Origin: Scalesia atractyloides
Taxonomy: Eukaryota; Streptophyta; Magnoliopsida; Asterales; Asteraceae
Reading direction: 5' to 3'
DNA length: 64,000 bases
Assembly (NCBI GenBank): GCA_947069175.1
Contig: CAMTDV010000002.1
Location: 6,737,054-6,801,053, forward strand
This document shows positions 12,110-22,557 of this stretch, one piece after another. The first letter of the stretch is position 1; every line of letters begins with the position of its first letter. The notes under the pieces were generated by a model, which made no database searches, was not told the origin of the DNA, and saw only the letters and a list, made by a program, of their open reading frames with translations. A program made the position numbers and the translations under genes.

Positions 12110-12700
12110 GGTTAGACACACAGTCCAGCGGTGGACTGTGTGCACAATAAACACACTAACGTCTCGAGTTCGAATCTTGTCCCACACACGCTGCCTTAAT
12201 AAAAATGTTTTTTTTTGTTAACTGAACCGGATTCTTTTCATATATATGTTAAGTATAATAATAATCGGAATAATAACCAAATATAGACACACAGTCCAGC
12301 GGTGGACTGTGTGTATGTTTAAATCACACGTCACGAGTTCGAGTCCGGTCTACTGCACCGACTCGGACAATTATCTACCTTTTTAAATAAGTCAGAAATG
12401 AAAATACTTAGTTTGTATTTAAGTATAATAAAAATCGGTTTATATAACATGTTAAACACACAGTCCAGCGGTGGACTGTGTGTTAACTCAACCCACAGGT
12501 CCCGGGTTCGAGACCTGTGGAGCGCACCGATCCGATTCAGTTAAATCGTTTTTAAAAAATAAATGATTTTCGGTTTAATCTAATTAATATATAAATATAA
12601 TTAAAAACAGAAATATTTCGGGTTAGACACGTAGCTCAGTTGGTAGAGCTGCGTGCACGCGTACGGGAGGTCTCGGGTTCGAGCCTCACTCAGCGCACAT
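12110..12700 (+). repeat. Array of four tRNA-like modules, about 170-bp period
   Basis: Modules start near 12111, 12283, 12452 and 12621. The first three have the hairpin CACACAGTCC/GGACTGTGTG; the fourth has a true A-box arm TAGCTCAGTTGG (12632-12643). B-box-like cores: GAGTTCGAATC (12166-12176), GAGTTCGAGTCC (12335-12346), GGGTTCGAGACC (12504-12515), GGGTTCGAGCC (12675-12685). The third also has an 8-bp arm CACAGGTC/GACCTGTG around its B-box. Each is preceded by an aagtataat(t/a)aaaatc-type spacer. They lack a clear acceptor stem, so they are not ordinary tRNA genes; Pol III promoter function is possible but unproven. Confidence 0.8.
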
Positions 12701-14344
12701 ATACTCGCATTCGAACCGGTCAAAGTCAACAGTCAACGGTCAAAAGTCAAAAAAATTTATTATTTTTATTTATTTATTTTAATTAAAAATCAATTAAAAA
12801 TACTTAAAAATAACATTTTTAAGGTTTTAAAATAGCCTTAAACTCACAAAAATACACCCAACAATCCTACTAAAATGGACTAATAAAATCCGTTTACTTA
12901 CCGAACCATAATGCTATTTATCTAGGTTAATTTCACTCGTGGTTAAAACCACCTCGCGTGCATTCAACATCATCAACCGAACGCACCCACTGTGAGTGAA
13001 TCTTACAAATCCCCCTTTTTAATTACACGTTTTGGGGTGTGTCATGTGTCACAAAATAATTAACTCGTTTATTTAAACTTGTGCCATACCATATCGTGAT
13101 CTAAACTTAGATTGTTTATATTGTTGTAATTATTATGTCAACTTATATGAAATTCATTTATTAAGCCCATCAGTTCCTCGTGGTAGACGAGTTGAACAAC
13201 GCGTGCCTCATAACCAATCCATTATTGTTCATGTGTGTATTATTGAGTTTATATTGTTTGTAGTTATGTCTTTCATATTATCATGTTTATGCAATTCATT
13301 CATTAGGCCCATCAGTTCCTCGTGGTAGACGAGTTGAGCAACGCGTGCCTCAAAACCAATCCATTATTATTCATGTGTGTATTGTTTGATATTAAATTGA
13401 TTTATGAATAAGTTTACATCTACTTTTACTCATGTGTGGTTGTGCACTTATTTCATAATCATTTAAATAAACTTGTTCAAATGTTTTTCATAGGATTCAC
13501 TCGCCAACTTTTTGTTGATCCAAAAACCCTTTTACACATGATACAGGTGAACAGGATGAAGCAATGAAAACATAGGAAATGCCTTAGAAGAAAACAAAGA
13601 AGCTTAGACTGATGTTTAGGTCATTGATGTATTTATGATTGTAAATTTCCATTAAATTGTATTAATGAATATGAAACGTTAAAATAAATGTCATGAGCTT
13701 TGATGATAACCAATCATGTCCCGATCACCTTTTCCGCTGCGAGTCGGGGTGTGACACAATATCACCAGTTCCAACAACATTGACCCCTCCATTTCGCCAC
13801 AAACAAGCTGGCAGGCCAAAGAAGAAGAGGAGAAAAAACCAAGTGGAGGTTGAAGATATCTTGGAGAAGAAAGGGAAGCTGACTAGAAAGGGTGGGTCTG
13901 TAACCTGTAAGAAATGCAAAGGGAAGGGCCATAATTCAAGAGGCTGCAAGGCTGCAAAGAAAGGAATGGGTGCTGAAGGTGGTTATGCAGCTGCTGCTGA
14001 TGGTGGTTCTGCTGGTGGTTCTGCTGCTGATGGTGGCTCTGCAGGTCAAGAATAAGCTGGATACGCTTAACTGATGAAGGGCTAGATTTTAAATATCTTT
14101 TTGTTATGTTATTCAGACGTATGCTTTAAACAATACTTGTTAACTGTTGCTTGTCTTTATTATGTTTGGTATGCACTATTGTGGCTTATGTTTATGCCAC
14201 CATTTTGGAAATGTTAATCGGCTATTATAGTTATTGCTGTGTTTGGAAATTGAGTATGTCTTTATTACATTTGTTGGGCAGGGTCATAAATTTGATTTGT
14301 TGAGTCTTTATTAGGTTTGTTGGATATTAAGTGATGGCAATAAA

Positions 14345-14550
14345 TGTCATCCGTGTCGCTTTTCCATTTTATTTAACATGCTTTTCCGTTTTATTTAACA
14401 TTGGTCGTCCGTATCGCTTTTGCGCTTTATAAAACAATGGTCGTCCGTTTCGCTTTTGCGCTTTATTTAACATTGGTCGTCCGTATCCCTTTTGCGCTTT
14501 ATTTAACATTTTTCGTTCGTAACGCTTTTGCGCTTTATTTAACATGTCAA
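14345..14550. repeat. Minisatellite in the MULE, about 38-bp unit
   Basis: About five units of the type ggtcgtccgt..cgcttttgcg ctttatttaacatt. A minus-strand ORF here reads the unit as a repetitive peptide (LNKAQKRYGRP-like). Its repeat nature and lack of family similarity argue against a gene. Confidence 0.85.
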
Positions 14551-14644
14551 TATAAATAGTTTTGTTTGCCACAACCACAATATCTATGAATATCCAAAAT
14601 TCATTCTAATATTATTTGGTCAAATTACATAATTAACATTGCAG

Positions 14645-15008
14645 TCAAGCTAACAACATTGCAAACTGTAACCCTAACAGAAACAATAGTACTAAGATCA
14701 GAGTGTTCTTCCATCTCAGTTCAGTCCTTAGTTCATCCCTTTCTTGATCGACCCTGTTTCTTGCTCGGAGTAGCCCTGGAATGATGCGAATAGCTCGTGG
14801 GCACATTGGCGGGTCAAACCAACGAACAAATCCAGGACAAGTGACTTCCTGTCATATCAAACATTTAAAAAATTGGAACCAAAAAGAACATCTACTAATG
14901 AACCCTAATGCTTACCGGTGATGGACATGCATAGTATCGCCGTCCTGGATTGTTGTCGGTCCATGATGTGCGAATGACGGCTAACTTTCCATAGTGACAG
15001 GTTGCCAT
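14645..15008 (-). CDS. Small GRF-type zinc-finger protein with C-terminal membrane segment, MULE-carried
   Basis: Two exons, 14916-15008 and 14645-14848, joined by a GT-AG intron, give 98 residues. The GRF-type zinc finger is at residues 4-43: C4, the motif GRRYYAC with C28, then C35 and the FVRWFD stretch. A PMCPRAIRIIPGLL segment follows, then a charged heptad-like stretch and a hydrophobic C-terminus (about 81-98) that looks like a single membrane anchor. GRF fingers bind single-stranded nucleic acid in other proteins; the role of these short plant forms is not known to me. The gene lies just inside the right MULE TIR, opposite to the transposase, like a second Mutator gene. The frame is open and the splice sites are good, so it may be expressed. 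The second Cys of the usual CxC pair appears to be His5. Confidence 0.75.
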
Positions 15009-15103
15009 TCTAGGGTTCCTGGAGAAACATGGGTGAGGGGAGGAAGAAGGATCGTTAATTTTGAGGGAAAAATGAGGATAAGGTGGTTTTTATAATGAGC
15101 TGG

Positions 15104-15293
15104 ACTGAATGGACGAAATTACCCTCACGTGCCAAGCACGTGGGTTTTAACAGAATTATTTAACTGAAGTTAGGGCAGGGGACCAAGCGAGTTCATTTTT
15201 TACAAGTTTTGGTACCACGAGTGTAAATAGTAAACCACTGGGACCAACGCTGAAATTTTTGCAAACCACAGGGACCAACCAAGCATTTAACTC
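15104..15293 (-). repeat. Right MULE terminal inverted repeat
   Basis: Inverted partner of 9220-9412, followed directly by the target duplication ATTTTGTAA. Confidence 0.95.
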
Positions 15294-15540
15294 ATTTTGT
15301 AAATATGTGAAAGTTTGATGATTGAGGGATTAAAAGTGTCAACATGTTAATTTATACATTTGATTGACCTTTTAACGAACCGAGAGCTCGACAATGACCG
15401 GACATAATCCCAGGTATGCCAACTATTGGCTACGGAGGGCCAAAAGTGCTAAAGGGGTGTTTTAGAAGGTTTCTAGAAGCTTTTTAAAGTTAAGGGGCTA
15501 AATGTCAAACTTTGAAACTGACCAAGGGGCGGCCGCGGGC

Positions 15541-15569
15541 CGCGAGAGACCAGGCCTGGGTCTCTCGCG
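15541..15569. other. GC-rich perfect hairpin in the outer LTR
   Basis: Arms CGCGAGAGACC / GGTCTCTCGCG around a short aggcctg loop, in a GC-rich island (15528-15590) of otherwise AT-rich sequence. Function unknown. Confidence 0.8.
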
Positions 15570-18500
15570 GGGCGCGAGAAGGGGTCTGCTGCAGAAAGTT
15601 TTGCTTGGCTCCCAAACAAAACTCCAAAACCATTAAAATCGAAACCATGGCTTCCCAAACTGCTATGCCACGTTTTGGGGCACTTGTAAGCTTCCTCTTA
15701 CACCCCTAAACACCTGGTTTCACCTCTTTTGAGTTCTCCAACTATAAATATGTGATCAAGTTCACCATCTGAACTTGCACATTTCTAAATCATAACTCTT
15801 CTCCCTCCTCTGGAAGTTCCTAGCTAAAAGGAGCATCCAACATAGTTCTTTTGCACCCTAGGAATCACTGGTAAGTGTTCCTTCCTTGTGCATTTTCGTT
15901 TATAGGCTTTTATAGCCAAAAGTCAAGCGTTTTACAGAAAACGCTTTGACTTTCGGTTAAGACCATTATGGTCCAGCCATTGTTCAAAATGAACATGGCT
16001 AAGTGATCGTAATAAGGTAGGTGTTAATCCCTTTAAAGGGCACCTCCTAAAGATCACGTTTGCTAGACCAATTGACGGGTCAAAGTTAAGTTATTAAAAA
16101 GTCAAACAGGCCATTTTTCGGAAAAAATCATAAATTGATCTTATATATGTTATGAAACCTGTTTTGACACTTAAAAAAGTTAGTAATAATTATTATAACA
16201 TGTAAGAACAGGTTCGGCTCGTCAATTTCAGTTCTAGGGTTGGTTCGCAATCGAAAGTCGCAAATTTTGACTTCTGCTTTGACTTTCGATTCTGACCCAA
16301 TTTAGATTAGTTACTTATTGATCTAAAGTTTCATTATGATCGTAATATAATGTAGCATAACCCTCTAAGGTTATATTACATGATCATAATCAGAATCCAA
16401 GTTTATGTACAAGTTCCATAATTATGCCATCTTTGACCAAAATGCCCTTTTTGCATATAACAAGGTTTTAAATGATAATGAACTTAAAAATGATTTTCCT
16501 ACTGATGTAATATTATAAGTAGGATTATTTGGGATGTTAAACTGAGTTATAAACTGAGTTTTCAAGCAAGTCCTTAAACTCTGTCGATAAATGGTGATTT
16601 TAGCCCTTGTGGCTCATAAAATAGTTTTAATCAAATCCCTTTAAGGTAAATTTTTTATCTACTGATATGTTATATCAAATAACATATCTAAGACATTTTA
16701 ATCTGACCTTAACATCAGTTTTCGTGAAAATCGCATAAAGACGCCAATTTACGACATAAGCGCCGTTTAGGCGCATAGTATGGTTTTAGACCATGTTATT
16801 GACCAAGACTTGATACCTACTGATTTTAAACTTATTTAAAAAATATTTACAGTAGGTACATGTTATAAACTCAGAATCCTAATTAATTTATAAACTATGT
16901 GTAAAATGACCAAAATGCCCCTTCGGTGCATAGTTTAGTCATAAAAGATAAAATACACATATGATTGGTATCCAACTGATATTATATCATAAATAAAGTA
17001 TTTTTACAGAATACTTATAGTTATAACATTAGATTTTATTCAAGTTCCTTTTAAACGGTATATAATTACCAAAACGCCCTTATGAGGCATAGTTTCGTTT
17101 TAAAACCTTAACGGGCATATAAGTTGATATCCTACCGATATTTTAACTTATTTAAAGTAAAATGGCATATATAATTTGTCCATGACTTATCCGGTTACCC
17201 ATTATCGCTTATAAGCGTACAGTTGATTATACGTAACTAGTTTATGGAATTTAACCAAAACGGGTTTAACCTTGTCATTTAAACTTAAATCCAGAATGTT
17301 AATTGTTTACCCATATTATGCAAGTCAAAGTACTTGTCGGGTTTAAACTACATTCTATCCGATCATCGATTAATCAAGCGTTATACGCCTTGATCATGTA
17401 CACTACGGTCTAAGTCTATGACTTAAATAAAGACCGTTAGTATTAATTGGTTAGCTTATGCCATAATCCAGACTAGAGCATTGCCGGTAAATGCTATCTG
17501 CAGTTGGTACTTTTGTATACGGCTGAGTTATTAAAAATTTAAAAGAAGACTAGCTCAGGTAAATACTCTCGACTTATTTTCCCTATACGGGCTTGGGATA
17601 CGGTAAATTATTACCGCTTGGTCAGAAATGGGATCAATCGATGCCGGATTGTGGCTAGTAAATCTGCATATTCTGTTTTAATTAGTTTTGTTTGATAACT
17701 TAAAAATCGAGGGTTAAATTACCGTGTCCTGGATATCCTCGACTCATTACATTAGTTAATGGCCACGACCTTAGCTCGGGGTGTAGGCATACACCTGACA
17801 GACGCTCAAATGCAAATTACCCAGGACGTTGGGGATAACTCCTCTGTGAGTTCTAAGTGGTGTGTATTTAATCATGTCTCGGTCTCTGTACTGGGCCCTG
17901 TATGTATGGACAAACATGTGAATCTGTTAACAAGGTTACTAAGTAACTTTCCCAAGTTATAAAAGATTTTGTGCCCTGTGCCCTTAAAATCATTTTAAAA
18001 TGTTTTCAAAATGAGTCAGTTGGGTGTATTTACCAGCGAAAGCTGACGTATCGTCCAAAGGCTAAACTGTAGGTACAATACGAAATAGGCCGGAAGCTGC
18101 TCGGTAGTGAATAAGAGGATCTTGCAAATCCTTAGATCTGTGCTAAAGTATGTTTTATATTCTTTCATGTACATTTTAATGATCCGCCTGTGGATCTTCT
18201 ATTACGAGCCTGTATATTATTTTGTATTTCCGAACATTTGGTTTGTAATAGTAATTTTACTCCAAGACTTCTGTTGTGCCGTGTTTAATTGACTATGATG
18301 TTATCAACTGACGTCACAATACTCCCCACCCGGGCCCACCGGTGTATGGATTTGGGTTGGAAATCCGGGGTGTGACATTCTAACAATTAATCTTGTATAT
18401 GTTAAAAAAATGAGTTTACTAAGAGTTAGAACCTAGCTACTTAAAATTTTTACCTATAAAAATATGTACATATATACATAAAACTGAAAATTACATTTAA

Positions 18501-18653
18501 AAACCCGATCCGATTAATCCCGATTAATCTCAAGTAATCCCGAGTAGTCGCTAGTCCCCACCTCACCGGCCGACTAGCACTCCGAGTTCTCCAACCTTGT
18601 TACCTATTATAAATTTGCAAACCAAATATGATATAAAAATACAAAGGAATTCA

Positions 18654-20538
18654 TGTCACACCCCAACCGATGGAGGAATCATCGGGGCGGACGTAAATAG
18701 ATTGCTCGAGACTTCATAACACTAAATGTGACAAGTATTTAATAAACGAATTTCATTTCATTGCTAACATCAAGTACATTGTTTGAAATAGAATTACAAC
18801 AAATTTGAAACAAAATAAGCACAACTAGTATCGTATGACTAATCTATAAACAAGAATTAATGTTTGGTGTGTTTTTAGTCCTTCCTACTAGATTCTTTTC
18901 AACACGCCACGAACAGAATCCTGCATTATATAGTAAAGTAACATGTCAACACATAAAGTATTGGCGAGCATACAAGTTTAAGTGTACTAGCATAAGTATA
19001 AAAGAGTTTAACGAAATTCACATGGCAATAACGTATACTAAGACATAAAATACATATCTAGCATGCAAAACATACTTGTCAACCCAAAGATTCCCGCTAG
19101 AGTAATCTTACCGTAGCAACGGTAAGACCGTATGTGTATAACTTAACATGACCTCAAGAATACGGGCAGTGCGTTACTCCTATAGCGCTTACATGTTAAG
19201 AGAGGCTTGTATGAAGTTAATGACTAAGCACTATGCACGTAAAGTTTCTTGCATGTATGTATTCCTAAGTATAACGTGTAAGCATGTAAGTTGGGTTCGA
19301 TTGCATGTATAAAGTGTTTGCGTATAAGTGTTTGTGTGAGTTTTTGTATAGTGTATATATTGCACCAAAAAGTGCTAAAATGAAAAGGGATCATGTATAC
19401 TCACGGTTTTGCAAAGCTTTCCTAGCAATCCGCGAGTCGTTAGGTTGGGGAGTAGGACACCGTGATTATTCAATATGGGGGGACAGAGTTGTGTGGATAT
19501 TTGATTTGGCAGAGATTGCAGATTCGAAGACAGAAGGTACGAAAGGTAAACGGGAAACAAATGCCCCTTCGTACGGAGTGACCACTTCGTGCGAAGTGAC
19601 TGTTTCAGGTAATTTTAGCTCGTTTTTGCTCCCGTTTCGACAATGAGTTCTGTTAAATGAGATTTTAAGGACGAGGCAGTTTAGTTCTAGCTCATAACAG
19701 TTAACCATGACTCGGTCAATATCAGGAACTTGACTAAATGAGAAAGTAGGTATTTTATAGTATTTAGTTACGTCCAAAGTTTAACAATTATGTCATGAAT
19801 GTCAAGCATGGGGGTACGAATACCTCGTTATATGATTCACCAAAGCACAAGTTTATCAACAAAGTTGATAAACCCGGTTGGTTATGAATGACAGAAATAA
19901 AATATGTTCAGGTGGGGTGTGGAACTTAATTCGGGTAGCCAAGACTCTCAACGTTCTCACACTTGCTGGAACACAAGTTCAATCCTATTGAGGATGATGA
20001 ACTATATTAGCTCCTATACTTGGTGTAAAAGTAAGAAGAGGAAGAATTATAAAAACACAAGGTAGTAAGGAGTTAAACTCACTTAGAACAATTTGAGATC
20101 AATCTGCCAAGATTTCGTGTGTTTGGGGGTGGAATTGAGAAGATTCGGAAAGATTGAAGTTAGTGAAATGAGCTGGTATTTATAAGAACATGTTGCTGCC
20201 AGCTCCACTTCGTGGTGCAAAGTGGGTTCAACTTGCACGAATGGGTTGGTTCGAGGCTGTTTTTGCGTATTTTAGCCGGTTTCCGAGTATTTCAAGTATA
20301 AAGTTGTAACGTAAGAGTATTACACGTATAATAAGTGTTGGCTTGCATGAAAACAGGTATTTGAATGATTTATTGTATGTATAACAAGTATGTATAAAGT
20401 AAGAATTTTCATTATGATCAAGGTCTTGAATTTCAAAGTTGGAAATGAATATGGGTATAATACGACTACAAGTTTCTAGAAATAGCAATACGAATAGGCT
20501 TTCTAAAAAGGAGAAGTATGAAAATGCGAAGCGTTACA
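18654..20538 (-). mobile_element. LTR-type insertion (probable solo LTR)
   Basis: Plus-strand ends TGTCACACCCC and GCGTTACA, flanked by a perfect 5-bp duplication ATTCA (18649-18653, 20539-20543). 1.9 kb without gag, pol or tRNA-like modules. The orientation is minus by analogy with related LTRs that end GGGGTGTGACA. Several ORFs of 60-110 codons show no family features. Confidence 0.8.
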
Positions 20539-20543
20539 ATTCA

Positions 20544-21034
20544 TTTAAATCCTTTCTTAAATTCCAATTCCTACAAACACTTTCCACGAACCAAACATGT
20601 TTGTGTATAACTCCCAAAATTTCAAAACATGTTTTTCATGTGTGAAAAATGTTATAGTGTAGATAGCAATATTTTTATCAAAAGTTTAGTAAGTAATAAC
20701 AATGTTTTCGAGAATTTCCTTTAACAAAACCCATGTGCTTACATAACACTAATCAGGGTCAACCCTGAGAATTTGTGTACCCTATTTGAACTCGAAAAAC
20801 GTGCCCTTAGGCCTTAACGAAATTGGGTATTGGGCTCACTAAAGGTCTAAACCTAATGCTAGTGGGCTAATAACTAATTTAAACCATAAGAATAATTTTG
20901 TAAGTGGGCCTATGTTGTTGTTTTTATGGGTATACCCTATTAAAAAATTACATGTACATATCGTTTTTTTTAAATAATGTGCCCTTTGAAATATCGGGCC
21001 CTAGCTGATGGTCCTCCCCGCCCACCCTCAGGGC
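20544..21034. other. Gene-free spacer
   Basis: AT-rich host sequence. A short inverted phrase tcagggtcaaccctga lies at about 20754-20769. No gene seen. Confidence 0.4.
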
Positions 21035-21174
21035 TAGGGGTGTTCAAAACTGGATATCCAAAAATTCGGAGATCCGAAATTTTCGGATACCAAATTTCAC
21101 TATCCAAATCCTTATTCGAAATTTTGGATATTTTGGATCGAATTTTCGGATACGGATAGTTTTGAATACCCCTA
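21035..21174. mobile_element. hAT MITE, TAGGGGTGTTCAAAACT family
   Basis: Inverted termini TAGGGGTGTTCAAAACT and (reverse) TAGGGGTATTCAAAACT. Flanks CTCAGGGC (21027-21034) and CTCAGGCC (21175-21182) match at 7 of 8, as for hAT. The interior is tcggata/tatccga-rich. A longer relative is at 27756-28157. Confidence 0.85.
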
Positions 21175-21275
21175 CTCAGGCCGCCCTTGGCACTAATTTG
21201 CCATTTGTATGGTGTATATGTTATGTAAACACATATGACGTCTATTTTTTTATTTATTTCATCTATCTCATGAAC

Positions 21276-21401
21276 ACAACAAAAAATGATACATGTTACA
21301 TCACGATTTTGAGTCAGTAAAGAGATTTAAAGAATTAGACAACAAAAAATGATACATGTTACATCACGATTTTGAGTCAGTAAAGAGATTTAAAGAATTA
21401 G
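21276..21401. repeat. Perfect 63-bp tandem duplication
   Basis: 21276-21338 and 21339-21401 are identical (acaacaaaaaatgatacatg at each start). Non-coding. The remaining spacer to 22200 holds no gene that I can support. Confidence 0.9.
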
Positions 21402-22220
21402 ACAGGCTTGTTCACTCTATCAATAACCTAGTCAAATATAGTGTATCATAAGATGTTTGTCTTTTCTATCGTTTTTCGGGGAGGGAGTCGGAGAGCTTGG
21501 GGCCAAGTAGGAGCACCGTTCCCTCCCATTCATAGCCAAATTTCAGCTTCAAGATTTGGGGAGTTTTCCTTATTTGTTTTCCTGATTTTGGTGAGCCTCA
21601 AACGGCTATATAAACGTTATAACGGAAACGTGAAATAGGAAAACACATTACGGATTGGGCGGGTGATGATTTCTTGTTTTTTAAGAAATGTTAATATCGT
21701 GTTTTTCTTTTTTTTTTTTTAATTAAGTATTTTTCTTTTAATTAATGAAATGTTAATTTTATTCGTTTTGTATAGTTTTAAATTAACTAAATATTTAAAG
21801 TAGAATGTTTGTTGAATGATCCATTTTTAAATAAATAAACGTGAAGTTTTCTATAACAAATAACAATATTGTGTCTATGAGCAATCACTAGCAAAGTTTT
21901 TTTAAAGTAAAAATAGAATAGTTCATCAAACTTCTTGTTCTTTACTTTATAAACAATATGGAGTTGTAAAAATGAAACATAAACACTTGGCCACGTCCCA
22001 TTATATTTTGATTTGGTGGGGGAATTCCTTTTTTCAGCTTCGGATTAGTGTTTCTGACTTGTTCAGACTGACAAGGGATAGCATTGATGTCTCCTAGGCT
22101 TCGAGACTTAAAGGGTTCTACAAAACAAAAATTGTTAGTCTTAATGTAAGAGGGGTCTTTTGTGTTTGGACTTCGGCATGAGAATAAATTAGATGCTCAC
22201 GAAAATAACCAATTACTTAC

Positions 22221-22400
22221 CTTTGCTTCTCTTTGGCATAGTTGAAGGGTGGTGTGCGGTTGCAGGGATTATGAGAGTTGGTTAGGGTTTATGAGTGAGG
22301 CGACTATATATACATGAAATTGTGAATAGTGTTATTAAAATCAAATGTTGGTTTTTGTTTTAACTAAAGAAAAATCTTAGAGAAAAAAGGGTAAAAGATT
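22221..22400 (-). pseudogene. Partial duplicate of NSN1: exon 1 and promoter only
   Basis: The minus strand reads ATG CCA AAG AGA AGC AAA G then GTAAG: the same 19-nt first exon (MPKRSK, 22221-22239), same phase and same donor as NSN1. Upstream sequence also matches 6535-6735, including gtgtgcggttg, the telo-box (22282-22290), a TATATATAG stretch and a gagaaaaaa block. No exon 2 follows at lower coordinates. This is a broken copy left by a segmental duplication, or a captured fragment. The promoter may still be usable. Confidence 0.85.
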
Positions 22401-22412
22401 AGATGTCTCACT

Positions 22413-22549
22413 CAATGTTTCTAAAACCAGTTTTTTAAATTTTATCGCGTTTGGCTCAGAAATGGTTCAATCGGGCTGTATCGAGCGGTTCGACCAGGTT
22501 GTATCGACTAGGTTCAACCGGCCGGTATAAACTGTTTTTTAAAACCTTG
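22413..22549. mobile_element. hAT-type MITE, CAAGGTTT family
   Basis: Ends CAATGTTTCTAAAAC and (reverse) CAAGGTTTTAAAAAAC. A perfect 8-bp duplication GTCTCACT lies at 22405-22412 and 22550-22557. Same family as 5193-5532. The interior has gttcgaccagg/ggttcaaccgg repeats. Confidence 0.85.
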
Positions 22550-22557
22550 GTCTCACT

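Larger units (their letters stand above)
11146..13756 (+). mobile_element. Solo LTR of the tRNA-module LTR family, inside the MULE transposase
   Basis: Starts TGTAACATC, ends GGGTGTGACA, and is flanked by a perfect 5-bp duplication CAATA (11141-11145, 13757-13761). The 2.6 kb sequence is the same family as the LTRs at 36315-38617, 41651-46545 and 42966-45548, here in plus orientation. No internal region remains, so it is a solo LTR from LTR-LTR recombination. It carries four sense tRNA-like modules and one antisense module. A diverged repeat lies at 13146-13250 and 13287-13390 (cccatcagttcctcgtgg twice). Confidence 0.9.
9714..14055 (+). pseudogene. Broken MULE transposase (MuDR type), catalytic core missing
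   Basis: Fragments in order. 9770-10208 gives an N-terminal plant MULE domain (motifs YVDYIDIDEFSVHE, DLDTGL). An in-frame TAA at 10209-10211 follows. 10212-10805 is a long Asp/Glu-rich linker in the same frame. From about 10801 the frame changes to CKGPLTPKITEIF and a SWIM zinc finger (C-T-C, nine residues, C-K-H). The frame is split at 11145 by the solo LTR and resumes at 13762 with a basic GRPKKKRRK stretch, a CX2CX4HX4C knuckle and a Gly/Ala tail ending at 14055. The DDE catalytic domain, normally between the acidic linker and CKGPLTP, is absent, so this copy cannot be an active transposase. The LTR plus its duplication is 2616 bp, so it leaves the frame unchanged. Confidence 0.85.
9220..15293 (+). 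mobile_element. MULE (Mutator-like DNA transposon), 6.1 kb with nested LTR
   Basis: Terminal inverted repeats of about 190 bp (9220-9412 and 15104-15293) are nearly identical, with termini GAGTTAAATGCTTGG. A perfect 9-bp duplication ATTTTGTAA (9211-9219, 15294-15302) is the Mutator hallmark. Inside are a broken MuDR-type transposase on the plus strand and a GRF zinc-finger gene on the minus strand. Without the nested LTR the element is about 3.5 kb. Recent insertion is suggested by the matching TIRs and intact duplication. Confidence 0.95.
8884..18377 (+). mobile_element. LTR-type (probably solo LTR) element carrying a nested MULE
   Basis: Starts TGTAACACCC, ends GGGGTGTGACA, and is flanked by a perfect 5-bp duplication TTCTA (8879-8883, 18378-18382). 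After removing the MULE and its duplication it is about 3.4 kb. I see no gag or pol, so a solo LTR or an LTR-only derivative is the simplest reading. It begins with a minisatellite (8967-9165). The part right of the MULE (15303-18377) is non-coding, with repeated phrases of the type 'accaaaatgcccttt...catagtt'. Confidence 0.75.
8685..18603. mobile_element. Outer small MITE split by an LTR-type insertion
   Basis: Left part 8685-8883 (gactaggcggcgattaatc, ctagtcgg) and right part 18383-18603 (gattaatcccgattaatc, ccgactagc) look like the two ends of one repeat of about 420 bp, with roughly inverted termini (aaaatcgcgactagg against ggtgctagtcgg-like sequence reversed). It is the outermost layer of the nested stack. 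Its exact ends are uncertain. Confidence 0.5.

Noticed and set aside
12621..12700. A functional tRNA gene
   Set aside because: A- and B-boxes are present, but no 7-bp acceptor stem and only a partial T-stem can be paired. It repeats as part of an LTR, so it is called tRNA-like only.
14369..14578. Minus-strand ORF with LNKAQKRYGRP-like repeats
   Set aside because: A direct reading of a 38-bp minisatellite; no independent evidence of coding.
19305..19777. Overlapping ORFs of 100-113 codons on both strands in the LTR-type insertion
   Set aside because: No recognisable motif, and the two strands overlap each other; they lie within a non-coding LTR.
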